Below are positions 31,026-42,254 of a stretch of DNA of 64,000 nt, piece after piece. Position 1 is the first letter of the stretch. Each line of letters begins with the position of its first letter. Made by a program: the position numbers and the translations under genes. Source of the DNA: Phaseolus vulgaris. Taxonomy: Eukaryota > Streptophyta > Magnoliopsida > Fabales > Fabaceae. The stretch lies in contig NC_023756.2 of assembly GCF_000499845.2 (NCBI RefSeq), positions 34,432,763-34,496,762 on the forward strand, given 5' to 3'. The notes below the pieces were generated by a model. It ran no database searches. It was given only the letters and a program-made list of their open reading frames with translations, and was not told where the DNA came from.

Positions 31026-32856
31026 CTAAGACAAAACAAAGAAAAGAAGAAAGCAAAGGTTCAGCAAGGGGAAACTATGGTGTGAGACTAAAGAAACCCA
31101 GAAAGCCCTACTCTCGTAGAAAAACCCAGAAGACAGAGGTGTTGAAGATGGTTGTTGTCCCTTCAAGACATATGTTTGATGAAGCCATTTGTGCACATTT
31201 CATGTATATTTAAATTTGCTTTAAAAATGTCTTAGGTAGAGTTTAGAGGTTGTTTAAGAGTAGGCTTTTTGCTGAGTAACTCACCTCTTAACCCCTGACC
31301 ATGTGATAAGAGCAAGCACAAATTTCTTAAACTATTTTTCACATGTTTTACAAAAAACACCTTTACTGCATAAAAATAAATATGTTCTTTTCTAAATAAA
31401 CAGATTCTTTTTTAAGCTGATGCTTTGGCTAAGTCTTGTGAAAATCACATTTTGTGCAATCAAGTATTTTGACTAAGTCTTCACTCTTTCAAAACGATTG
31501 TGTTTCCATAGTTAAGTCTTTTCTGTTATCGTTTTGAAAAATAAATTTGTTCATCTGTAAATGAATAGATTCTTTTTAGTCTGGTGCCATGTTTATCTTA
31601 AACGGTTTTTTCGTTTTGCTTCTGCACCAAAATGGTTGACTGAGTCTCCTTCACATAACAGATTCTCTAACTGCTCTTGAAAATAAATATGTTCATTTTA
31701 TTTTCAATCTGTTCTTTTTATAACAGCTTTAACTGTTTTTTGAAAATCTGTTATAAGTTGTTTTTCTATAAAAAGAAAACTTGTTCCTACGTTTAACGAT
31801 AGATCATACATTTGAGAAAACAAGTTTTACATAAGAGAATTAAGGATTTACAGAGAATTAGCATGTGTTCTTAAAAGATTTCCAAAATCAAAAGTGTGTT
31901 TGTTCTTGTTTGATTCCAAAGCTTGGTGAAAGGTGCTCCTACTGTTTAAGCGATCTGTTTTATTGGTTTAAGGCAGATTTCTGCATCCTCTATCAGGTGT
32001 ATTCGTTTCATATTTCTTTTCTTGTAAAAGTGTGGTTGTAAACTCTTCTTGATAGGGTTTCTTGAAGAATGTGTGTGCTGAAATAGGGTTTTTCAGCAAG
32101 TGTGTCAAGTTTCTTGTAGGGTTCAAGAACAGTGTCTGTGTAAGTGTGTTTGATACATTTTGTTTACTGGATTTCACCTTGGATTAGGTGAGACTGGATG
32201 TAGCTCAGTTGAGTGAACCAGTATAATTGTTGTGTGTTCATCTCTCTTCATCCCTGCACTCTAATTCTCGCTTATCTGTTAATCTGCCAGAAATTGAATC
32301 TGTTCAATTAAAAATAAATTTGTTCTTTCTGGGCTTTTTCATATTGTTCTTATTTTCTGGAAAATCAGTTTGGTTCTGTGAAGAAGATATATGATCTGTT
32401 AAATACAACTGGAACAGGTTGATTGTTATAGGTTACCCAATTGATTGTTAAGCTAATTATTGAACCTTAATCACTTGCTTAAAATTTGAAGATTACTGTT
32501 TTTACTGTTCACTGTTTTCTCTATAATATCAGTGTGTGTGGCTTGCAAATTAATCTGCATAATCTCAAGAATAACTTGGTTGATATAAACGATTTCAAAC
32601 ATAAACAGTGTCAAAATAAATCTATTCATTTCCAAATAAATCGATTTATTTTCTGTATACTGTGATAAATACTGATTCTGCGAGAAACTTTTAAAGGGTC
32701 AAATCACCCCCCTCTTGAACTTTGACACTATTGAACCCAACATGAGGAACGAAGAAGATGCAGAAGAAAACTCAAAATGTGGAAATATAAACAGTCACAG
32801 GCAGTTATCAATGCGCAAACCAGAAGTAAAGAAGAATCAATGGAGAAAAACCGTAC
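31026..32856 (-). other. Intron 1 of the Tat-1 antisense gene, carrying a solo LTR
   Basis: On the minus strand the donor is CACAG/GTACGG (32856) and the acceptor TTGTCTTAG/C (31026). It spans 1,831 bp; removing the 1,603-bp solo LTR and one 5-bp duplication leaves 223 bp, the size of the Tat-2 intron. Confidence 0.7.
31140..32742 (+). mobile_element. Solo LTR, Ty1/copia type (probable)
   Basis: 1,603 bp, AT-rich, TGTTGAAGATGG...TGAACCCAACA with TGTTG/CAACA inverted ends. Flanks AGAGG and TGAGG agree in four of five bases. It contains GGTGAGACTGGATGTAGCTC and GAGTGAACCAGTATAA, which recur inverted in 49016-50509. Copia type (large SIRE/Maximus-like LTR) is my inference; no coding part is present. 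No gene within. Confidence 0.75.
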
Positions 32857-33175
32857 CTGTGGTTGTTGATGAGTGAAAGTTTCGGTTTTTGCGAAGAAGG
32901 AAAACCAGAGAGCTTGAGGAAGAAGATGAAGAGTGCAAGAGAAGTTTCAAGTGATGGAACAGTGCATGAAATGCGCGTTTTTGAAAGACTTAACGTAAAC
33001 TAGAGAAGCGCAAGCGACGTTAAGCCCCAGTCGCATGATTAAGACATGTGTGCGTTGATTACAGCAGGAACAGGAAGGTGTCACTTCAGTACACTGTGCA
33101 CGTCCTGTCACAGGAAGCCACGTAGGTCGGTAGGGCGAGGCCATAGTCTCTTCGCTGAACAAGTTGACAACTCGA
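32857..33175 (-). other. 5' flank and untranslated exon of the Tat-1 antisense gene
   Basis: Non-coding. Aligns by eye with 48425-48744 of Tat-2, including GAAGATGAAGAGTGCAAGAG and AGTTTCAAGTGATGGAACAG. No certain TATA box. Confidence 0.5.
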
Positions 33176-33189
33176 GACTGGGGGGCTTG
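33176..33189 (+). other. Tat-1 polypurine tract
   Basis: GACTGGGGGGCTTG directly before TGTATCGACTGG, the LTR start. Confidence 0.78.
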
Positions 33190-33408
33190 TGTATCGACTG
33201 GTCGTCGACCTCGGGTGTTGACCAAAGTCAACATGGTGGGACCCCGAAGGTGGGGTCCACTGGAAAGTTCAACAGGACGGGAAGGAGTCTCGCTAGGCTC
33301 ACGAGTAAGGGAGCCGAGGAGGGGGCGACACCAAGGCAGGGCATGGAGTCCTCGGGCCTCCGCACCTCAACAATAAAGATGGACAAAGAAAGATGGCTTT
33401 CAACCCAT
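33190..33408 (+). repeat. Tat-1 3' LTR, truncated
   Basis: 219 bp matching 48759-48980 of Tat-2 (for example GGAGTCTCG and GAGCCGAGGAGGGGGCG). It ends where gag of Tat-2 begins, so most of the LTR is missing. Confidence 0.8.
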
Positions 33409-34678
33409 GCTGGGACCTCACAAGGAGGCTTGGTGTGAGTTTCACCAGGCATTCGGTCACCCCATACGCAACTGCTTGGCGTTGCGGCATCAGTTGGACG
33501 AACTGGTGAAAAGTGGGTTCCTAAATGATTATCTGGCGGAGTCACGGAGGACCGTGACCCCAACAATGTCAGGAGAGGATCAGAGGCACGAGATGCCCGT
33601 TCATGGGGAGATTCATACCATCTCAGGTGGATTCTCAAGTGGAGGGTGCACCGCCTCTCAACACAAGAGGTATGCACGTTCGGTGATGATGGTTAAGGCG
33701 CAGGTGATGGATGACGTGCTCGACGTCGACCTCGCTTTCACGAAAGATGACCTTCGCGACGTCGTTCCACATGACAACGACCCTGTGGTAGTTTCTGTGG
33801 TAACCGCAGAGAGGAAGGTGCACAGGGTGTTAGTGGACCAGGGCATTTCGGCGGATGTAATGTTCTGGTCCACCTTTAATAAGTTGCAGCTGTCTCCTGA
33901 CCAGCTCAGGCCTTACACAGGGTGCCTGTATGGGTTCACGGGAGACCCAGTGGAAGTGCGGGGGCACTTGGATTTGAGGACCACCTTCATGGATGGCTCC
34001 GCGTCTCGCACAGAGAGCATAAGGTATTTGGTAGTTAATGTCCCCTCGGCCTACAACATCTTGTTGGGAAGACCGGTTCTGAACAGGTTGAGGGTGGTGG
34101 CATCGACACACCACATGAAGATGAAGTTGCCAGACCTGAGTGGGAAGGTGATAGTGATCAAGTCAGACCAGCAAAAGGCCGAAAGGTGCTATGAGAACAA
34201 CCTCAAAACTAAGAGGGGGGTGTTCATGGTGGTGCAGCGCTCACCCATCGAAGACGACAGCGCAGGAGTCTCCCGCGCGGAAAACGCTCGGGATAGGCGA
34301 CCCGAGCCAGTTGGGAATATTATGGAGAGGCAGATTGGGGGTAAGACGTTTAAACTTGGTAAATCGTTGGACCAAGCAGAGCAAGACCGAGTCGTTGGAG
34401 TGATAGCGCGGCACCTAGACGCTTTCGCATGGTCCGCCTCGGACATGCCGGGTATAGACACGGATTTCCTATGCCACCACCTCACCATGGACCCCAAGGT
34501 CAGACCTGTCCGCCAAAGAAGAAGGAAGTTCAAAGAGGAAAGGCGGCTGGTCTTCCAGGAAGAGACGAAGAAGTTACTAAACGTCGGCCACATAAGGGAG
34601 ATTCAATACCCCGAGTGGTTGGCAAACATGGTCTTGGTGAAGAAGGCCAAAGGGAAGTGGAGGATGTGCGTGGACTTT
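33409..34678 (+). pseudogene. Tat-2 gag-pol, first part (gag end, protease, start of RT)
   Basis: Open without a break for about 420 codons. Begins at GPHKEAWCEFHQAFGHPIRNC, the zinc-finger-like end of gag; the LTR rest, PBS, leader and most of gag are missing. Protease has DQGISADVMFW (Ile where other copies have Ser). The linker carries a MERQIGGKTFKLGKSL motif, and RT starts with VLVKKAKGKWRMCVDF. CRM-1 then interrupts after GACTT at 34678, and RT resumes at 42255. Without the start of gag it cannot work. Confidence 0.92.
34674..34678. repeat. CRM-1 target-site duplication, left copy (ACTTT)
   Basis: ACTTT before the LTR; ACTTC follows the element at 42255-42259. The uninterrupted Tat-1 copy reads GACTTCACTGATC here, so ACTTC is original. 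Confidence 0.8.
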
Positions 34679-35584
34679 TGATGTGAATGCAACAACAAGA
34701 ATACATGATTCTTTGACATTCTTAGGAGCAACTTGAGTTGGTCATGAAATGGCACTTTACTTAGAATTGGATCAATGTTCTAATTCAAGAACTCACCAAG
34801 ACTTTGCACCAAACCAAAGCTCATATGGAAGTCCATATATTGTCAAATGGAATCAAACAACAATGATGAAGAACAAGAATGGAAAACCGAACAGAAATGT
34901 AAGAATAAGCTATTGTACTGAACCGAACAATTGAAACAAAGCTGGAAACACAATTTCAAACGGTAAAAATGAAAGGAAACATTAGAAACTAAGAAACTAC
35001 CGAATGAAAATTGAAGAAATGAAAGAAGAACACTTATAGAAAGGAGCTTGCTGGATTTTGAGATTTGAAGAAGCAATTCACGCCACTTGGAGCCTAGTCC
35101 CAAGATAAGTGAAGGAGTGCCGCCACTTGAAGCTCACCATTGCATACAAGATAAGGCAAGGAAGAAGAAGACTCAAGACTCACAATTTCTCTCTAAATTT
35201 GAGTATAGTCTCTCTACTTTAAATTCCAAATCTCCTTTGTACAAGGGCAGCACCTTTATTTATAGCCTATAAGGTGCTGAAATGCAAAGCCAAATGTGCC
35301 TCAAATGAGACTCAAATTCGGCGCCAACTAGTGCATGAAGGAAGTGTGACTTTCCTTCCTAGTTTGGCACCTCCTAACTCCTATCTACACTCCCCCTAGC
35401 CTCTCTTACTACTTACACCTATTTATTACATCCGCACCCCTATTCTATAAAAGAAATAAGAAGAGCCATCTTATTATACTTTTGTCCCAAAGCTCTTGCC
35501 ATGCTCCTAGTGATTCGTTGGGCTTGGGCCCCTTGTTGGGCTTGGGCTTCATGGGCTTGAGCATCCTCTACTTGGTTTCCATCA
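34679..35584 (-). repeat. CRM-1 3' LTR
   Basis: 906 bp, TGATGTGAAT...TTTCCATCA on +. TATAAATA on the minus strand at 35257-35264. It also encodes the last 48 codons of pol. A purine tract (about 35585-35600, CAACCCGGGGAGTA in element sense) adjoins it. Confidence 0.93.
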
Positions 35585-38500
35585 TACTCCCCGGGTTGGA
35601 GAGAATTCGTCCACGAATTTGGGAAACCTGCAGCAAAAGGAGTGAGATTAGTAATATTGAAAGAATTACTACCAAGATAAGTAGTGGGCATATCTAATTC
35701 ATAGGCATTATCATTAATCGTCTTGATGACTTGGAAAGGGCCATCACCACGAGGCATAAGTTTGGACTTCCTTAGAGAAGGAAATCTATCCTTTCTCAAA
35801 TGAAGCCAAACCCAATCACCGGGCTCAAAGATTAATGCCTTTCTCCTTTGGTTGGCAGTGTCAGCATACTTACCAACTTTCTTCTCAATTTGTAACTTGA
35901 TGCGGTTATGCAAATCCTTAATAAAAGAAGCCTTTTCAAAACCGTCTTTGCATAGAACCTCATCAAGTACAGGAATGGGAAGAAGATCTAGAGGTGTGAG
36001 GGGATTAAACCCATAAACAACCTCAAAAGGAGAATGGTTAGTGGTGGAATTTACTACCCTATTATAAGCAAATTCAACATGAGGTAGTAAATCCTCCCAA
36101 GCCCTTGGATTGCCGGAAATAAAGCATCGCAATAATTGACCCAAAGTTCTACTAACCACTTCAGTTTGACCATCAGTTTGGGGGTGACAAGTAGTAGAAA
36201 ACAGAAGTTTTGTGCCAAGTTTCCCCCATAAGGTCCTCCAAAAGTGACTTAAGAACTTAGAATCCCTATCGGATACTATACTTCTAGGAAGTCCATGTAA
36301 ACGAACAACTTCCTTGAAGAAGAGATTCGCAATATGGCATGCATCATCCACTTTGTGGCATGGAATAAAATGAGCCATTTTAGAAAAACGGTCCACTACC
36401 ACAAAGATGGAATCCTTACCCTTTGATGTCTTGGGTAGTCCTAAGATAAAATCCATAGAAATATCAACCCAAGGCATTGTAGGGATAGGAAGAGGGGTAT
36501 ATAAACCATGGGGTTGGACCTTAGATTTAGCCTTCCTACATGCTATACATTTATCACAGAAGGTATGTACGGATTTGGCATGTGAGGCCAAAAGAAATGT
36601 TCATGCAATGTTTCTAAGGTCTTAGCTACCCCAAAATGTCCCATAAGCCCACCCGCATGAGCCTCTCTAACAAGAGATTGTCTTATGGATCCTTGGGGAA
36701 CACAAAGTCTTTTTACTTTGAAAAGAAAACCATTATGTAAGAAAAAGTCTTTGTGACCTCCCTTGGAACACTCTTGATAGATTAGAGAGAAATCTAAGTC
36801 ATCTTTATAAAGTTCCTTTATGTGATCAAAGCCTAAATATTGAACATTCAAAACATTTAACAAGGTATATCTTCTTGAAAGAGCATCGGCAACAACATTA
36901 ATTTTACCTTGTTTATGTTTGATCACATAAGGAAATTGCTCAATAAACTCCACCCACTTAGCATGTCTCTTATTAAGCTTGCTTTGGCTCTTCAAATATT
37001 TAAGGGACTCATGATCACTATGGATCACAAATTCCTTTGGAAAAAGATAGTGTTGCCAATTTTGCAAAGCTCTAACAAGAGCATAAAGTTCTTTATCATA
37101 AGTGGAGTAATTGAGATGAATCCCTTTGAGTTTCTCACTAAAATAAGCTATGGGGTGTCCTTCTTGAAGGAGAACGGCCCCAATTCCTATATTAGAGGCA
37201 TCACATTCTATTTCAAATGTCTTAGCAAAGTTAGGAAGGGCTAGAATGGGGGCTTTAGTCAATTTATCCTTTAAAGTTTGAAAAGCGTTTTCTTGCTCTT
37301 GTCCCCACTTAAAAACCACATCCTTCTTTACTATGGCATTTAAAGGTGCGGCAATTGTACTAAAGTCTTTCACAAACCGCCTATAAAAACTAGCAAGTCC
37401 ATGAAAACTTCGTACTTCATTGACATTGGTGGGTGTAGGCCAATGTTGAATTGCTGTAACTTTTGTTTGATCTACATGCTCCCCTTTATGACTTACCACA
37501 AACCCTAGGAAGTCTATATGATCTAATGCAAAGAAACATTTAGCATGATTAGCATACAATTTCTCCTTCCTAAGGGTTTCTAAAACTTATCTAACATGTG
37601 ACTCATGATCTTCTAAAGACAAGCTATATATAAGAATATCATCAAAGTAAACCACAACAAACTTGCCAATGAATGCTCTTAAAACATGATGCATGAGTCG
37701 CATGAAGGTACTAGGAGCATTAGTCAAGCCAAAAGGCATGACCAACCATTCATATAAACCAAATTTGGTCTTAAAAGCGGTTTTCCATTCATCACCATGT
37801 TTAATTCGAATTTGATTGTAACCACTTTTAAGATCAATTTTGGAAAATATTTTAGACCCATGTAATTCATCCAACAAGTCATCTAACCTAGGAATGGGAT
37901 GCCTATATTTGATGGTAATGTTATTTATAGCGCGACAATCCGTACACATCCTCCATGTCCCATCTTTTTTTGGAACAAGTATGACAGGCATAACACATGG
38001 ACTCATGCTATCTTGTACCCACCCCTTAGCTAATAAATCCTCAACTTGTCTTTGAATTTCTTTGGTCTCTTGGGGATTGGTCCTATATGCAGGGCGATTT
38101 GGTAAAGAAACCCCGGGCATGAAGTCTATTTGGTGTTCAATCCCTCTTAGAGGTGGTAAGCCTTTAGGAGGATCTTGAAACACATCTTCATATTCCTTTA
38201 CCAAATTTTCCAAACATGTGGGACTATCCTTAGCCGACTCACATTCAATAGTACTAGGAATAGCTAAAAAAATAGGCTTGTGAGTAACTATTACCTTTTT
38301 GACTTGTTGGGTAGATATGAGAAGGCTTCTCTTGGAATTTTTTATATCTTTTTCTTTCTCTCTCTTTTCTCTCATTTTGACTTGGTCCTCATGTACTTCC
38401 TTTGGAGAGAGAGACTTAAGAATGACTTTGTGCCCATGGAAGTTAAAAGAAATTTTGTTGGTAAAGCCATCATGAAAAACTTTTCGATCAAATTGCCATG

Positions 38501-40004
38501 GCCTACCTAAAAGTATATGAATAGCTTCCATTGGAACAACATCACACAAGACCTCATCTTTATATTTACCAATGGAAAATGTAATGAGGACTTGCTTGTT
38601 CACCACTAACTCACCCACCTCACTCAACCATTGTAACTTGTAGGGCTTGGCATGAGAGATGGTAGGCAATCCAAGTTTGTCTACCACTCTTGTGCTTGCC
38701 ACATTAGCACAACTCCCCCCATCCACAATCAAAGAGCATACTCTATCATTAATAAGACACCTTGAATGAAAAATATTTTCTCTTGGAGTTTCATCAAAAG
38801 GTTTTAAAACTTGTCCAAGCATGCGTCTTATTACTAATAGGTCACCCTCATGTGGGCTTTCACTCTCACTCTCACTTGGGGATCTAGAAGGTGAGGAATG
38901 TCTAGAAGATTCGGACCCATGCTCACTACTATCTACCCCATCATGCATATACATAGCTCGTTTAGAAGGGCAATTAGAAGCGATATGTCCATAGCTTAAG
39001 CATTTAAAACACTTCTTACTAGACGATTCAGGTGGTGATTTAGGCCTAGAATTGGAAGTGGAAGGCTTAGACTCTCTAGATTTGAAAGTAGAGTCCTTAG
39101 AAGGGATAGTTGAAAAAGAGTTATTTTTATTTTTCCAAGAAGAGTGGTAGTAGTTATCCTTAGAAGAATTTTTGAAAGCATTTTTCCTTGCAAGTTGATT
39201 TTCAATTTTACTAGCAAGGTGCACCACATTTTCCAAAGAAGAATATTCTTGTAACTCTACCACGTCTTGAATGTCCCTTCGAAGGCCACTCACAAACCTA
39301 GCTATCTTAGCTTCCTCACTCTCATCCATATTAATTCGAATTAAAAGCGTGTCTAGTTGTTTAAAGTAATCATCCACACTTAGCGTGCCTTGATGAAACC
39401 GTTGGAGTTTCAACATTAGGTCTTTCCTAAAGTGTGGGGGTACGAATCTAGCGCGTAAACATGCTTTCAAATCGTTCCAAGAGACCACGGGCGGCCTCTT
39501 GTGTAGGTCAATGTCCATGAGATATTGATGCCACCATTGCATGGCATAGTCCAAAAATTCTAAAGAAGCTAATCTAACCCTATGCTCATCTCTTACCCCA
39601 TTTACGTTAAAAATTTGGTCAACCTTAGCCTCCCATCCTAAGTATACATTGGGATCACTTTCACCACTAAAACTAGGAAGTTTTACATTAGGAGAACAAG
39701 GGGCAGCCACATGTTGGCGCCTCTCTTCATGGTGATGATGCCTTGGCCGTGCATTGTCTTCATAAAAACCATGAGAAGAATGTGAATGTCTTGAAGAATG
39801 CCAAAGAGGAGGATGAGGTCTTCTCTCCCTATTTTGATGGATTTCTTCACGGTTTAACTCCAAACATTGGAGCCTTGCCTCCATTTGTCTTATCACCTCA
39901 AGATAGTGAGCATTGGATTGCTTGGCATTCTTTAAGTCTTCAAAAAGCGCTGCCTTTTGTGGGGAGCAAGGTTTGGAGGATTCTCCACTAGAAAAATGAT
40001 CCAT
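35440..40004 (-). pseudogene. CRM-1 gag-pol, one stop and one frameshift
   Basis: Starts at ATG 40004 (MDHFSSGESSKPCSPQKA); the open frame reaches 40115 but CRM-2 starts at the same motif. Gag has KLPSFSGESDPNVYLGWEAK, WWHQYL and the zinc knuckle CFKCLSYGHIASNC. Protease has VDGGSCANV. RT has WRMCTDCRAINNITIKYR, LKSGYNQIRI and VVYFDDILIYS. RNase H has [12 protein letters not shown] and VVADALSRR. Integrase has the [13 protein letters not shown] finger end, [27 protein letters not shown] and [13 protein letters not shown], then a GPF-type C-terminal domain ([19 protein letters not shown]) and an Ala/Gln-rich tail with [13 protein letters not shown]. Only one RNase H is present. Defects: TAA at 37587-37589 in RT, and a frameshift near 36590 inside the integrase finger. 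Confidence 0.92.
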
Positions 40005-41330
40005 GATCAAAAAATACAAAAAAACAGAAACAAACAGTGAAAGAAAGTTGTTAGACAAATAAAATGAGATATAGGTTGCTGGAAAATGCCCAAGAAAGTA
40101 CTCTAGCCACTCCAAGAAAGTATTATGTCCTCAACCAAGCCTTTCTTGTGAAATGGAGGAGCTTCAAATGAAACAATGTCACAGCAAACCAACTTACTTA
40201 AGAACAAGTCTCCACACAACTTTTAGAAGAACAAAAAGACAAGCAAGAAAAAGGTATAAACAAGAAAAGCTAAACCAAAAACAGAAAGCAATGTATGCCA
40301 AACTAGGAAAGAATACGAATGAAATACAAGCAAGAAAATAAGGAACTTAATGACTAAAGAAGGTACACCGAAAGAGTCCTAAAGAAAAGTGCTAGAGTAG
40401 ATTAAAGAAAACAGAAAACAGCTACTGGAAAAAAAAAATTTAATGCAAACTGTGCTATGTTTACAGATTTAACTGGAATGATTGAAAGCGAACTGGAAAG
40501 TGAAAATTTAACCACAGAAACTTCAATGTCTTAACTCAATAATGGCACTGGAATGAGGTAAAAACAGTAAGCCAATTGAGAGAAATAAATTTTTCAAAAT
40601 TGCTGCCCAATTACCGTATTCTTTTCGGCAGTATTGTACACTTTCTGTATTTTATTTATCATTTTTTGTGTACTTGGAATTTTTGAGTAATTCTTTTTTC
40701 TATGCTTTTGTAACACTTTGAATAATGTAAATCCAAATTTTCACAAATTTCCCATGAGCCAATTAATTGCAGTAAATTGAAAACAGTAGCACGTTTGTAA
40801 GAAAACAGAGTAACCTATTTAGGAATGAAAAACAGTATGATGAACTAGCAAAGACATAATGGAAATTATGTAAAGGAACTTGTATAGAATGAGAATACAA
40901 GCATGAACTCAAATCTAAAAATGAAAATGCACAAAGGATCAAGCAATAAACCCAAAAACAGAAAGTAAACCAAAGCAAGAAACAATCAAAGCAATAAAAG
41001 TATTACAAGAAGTAATGACAATTATGGAATAACATGACTAAGACAAAACTTGACATGATTACAAAATTAAAAGACATATAACAAGATAAAACAACAAGTG
41101 AAAGGAAGCTTAAGGTCAGCTCTAGGAAGGAGAGTGCCATTCCAAAAGAGCAACCATACTCATATGAACAATGAGTGTCATAATCCTTTTCACAAACACT
41201 TGGTGTAACAAAGAAAAAAACAGCAAGGAAACTCAAACTAAATCCTAAAACAGAATGGTAAACAACTTGAATTAAAGAGCTCTTGAAAGTAAAGTGCAAT
41301 ACAACTCAAAAATTTAAGCAAAAGCAAGCC
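40005..41330 (-). other. CRM-1 leader
   Basis: About 1.3 kb of A-rich sequence on + between PBS and gag; only short chance ORFs and no recognisable motif. Confidence 0.6.
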
Positions 41331-41346
41331 TAGACTCTAGATACCA
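41331..41346 (-). other. CRM-1 primer-binding site (initiator tRNA-Met-like)
   Basis: TGGTATCTAGAGTCTA on the minus strand, two bases from the LTR. The first seven bases match the usual TGGTATCAGAGC site; the rest matches only with a one-base insertion. Confidence 0.55.
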
Positions 41347-41348
41347 CA

Positions 41349-42254
41349 TGATGTGAATGCAACAACAAGAATACATGATTCTTTGACATTCTTAGGAGCA
41401 ACTTGAGTTGGTCATGAAATGGCACTTTACTTAGAATTGGATCAATGTTCTAATTCAAGAACTCACCAAGACTTTGCACCAAACCTAAGCTCATATGGAA
41501 GTCCATATATTGTCAAATGGAATCAAACAACAATGATGAAGAACAAGAATGGAAAACCGAACAGAAATGTAAGAATAAGCTACTGTACTGAACCGAACAA
41601 TTGAAACAAAGTTGGAAACACAATTTCAAACGGTAAAAATGAAAGGAAACATTAGAAACTAAGAAACTACCGAATGAAAATTGAAGAAATGAAAGAAGAA
41701 CACTTATAGAAAGGAGCTTGCTGGATTTTGAGATTTGAAGAAGCAATTCACGCCACTTGGAGCCTAGTCCCAAGATAAGTGAAGGAGTGCCGCCACTTGA
41801 AGCTCACCATTGCATACAAGATAAGGCAAGGAAGAAGAAGACTCAAGACTCACAATTTCTCTCTAAATTTGAGTATAGTCTCTCTACTTTAAATTCCAAA
41901 TCTCCTTTGTACAAGGTCAGCACCTTTATTTATAGCCTATAAGGTGCTGAAATGCAAAGCCAAATGTGCCTCAAATGAGACTCAAATTCGGCGCCAACTA
42001 GTGCATGAAGGAAGTGTGACTTTCCTTCCTAGTTTGGCACCTCCTAACTCCTATCTACACTCCCCCTTGCCTCTCTTTCTTCTTACACCTATTTATTACA
42101 TCCGCACCCCTATTCTATAAAAGAAATAAGAAGAGCCATCTTATTATACTCTTGTCCCAAAGCTCTTGCCATGCTCCTAGTGATTCATTGGGCTTGGGCC
42201 CCTTGTTGGGCTTGGGCTTCATGGGCTTGAGCATCCTCTACTTGGTTTCCATCA
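41349..42254 (-). repeat. CRM-1 5' LTR
   Basis: 906 bp, about nine substitutions from the 3' LTR, four of them near 42063-42140. TATAAATA on the minus strand at 41927-41934. Confidence 0.93.

Larger units (their letters stand above)
34679..42254 (-). mobile_element. CRM-1: chromovirus-like Ty3/gypsy element with both LTRs
   Basis: 7,576 bp on the minus strand. 5' LTR 41349-42254, PBS about 41331-41346, leader to 40005, gag-pol 40004-35440, 3' LTR 34679-35584. The two 906-bp LTRs differ at about nine bases (about 99%). The 3' end of pol runs 145 bp into the 3' LTR, as reported for the CRM clade of chromoviruses. I call it CRM-like on that basis; Reina is the main alternative. Inserted in RT of Tat-2. 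Confidence 0.88.

Noticed and set aside
31140..32742. AT-rich block considered as an intergenic host region or promoter
   Set aside because: TGTTG/CAACA ends, near-perfect 5-bp flanks and a 223-bp intron remainder show that it is a solo LTR.
34679..42254. CRM-1 as an endogenous virus
   Set aside because: It has LTRs, a PBS and gag-pol only, with no envelope or movement-protein ORF. It is an ordinary Ty3/gypsy retrotransposon.
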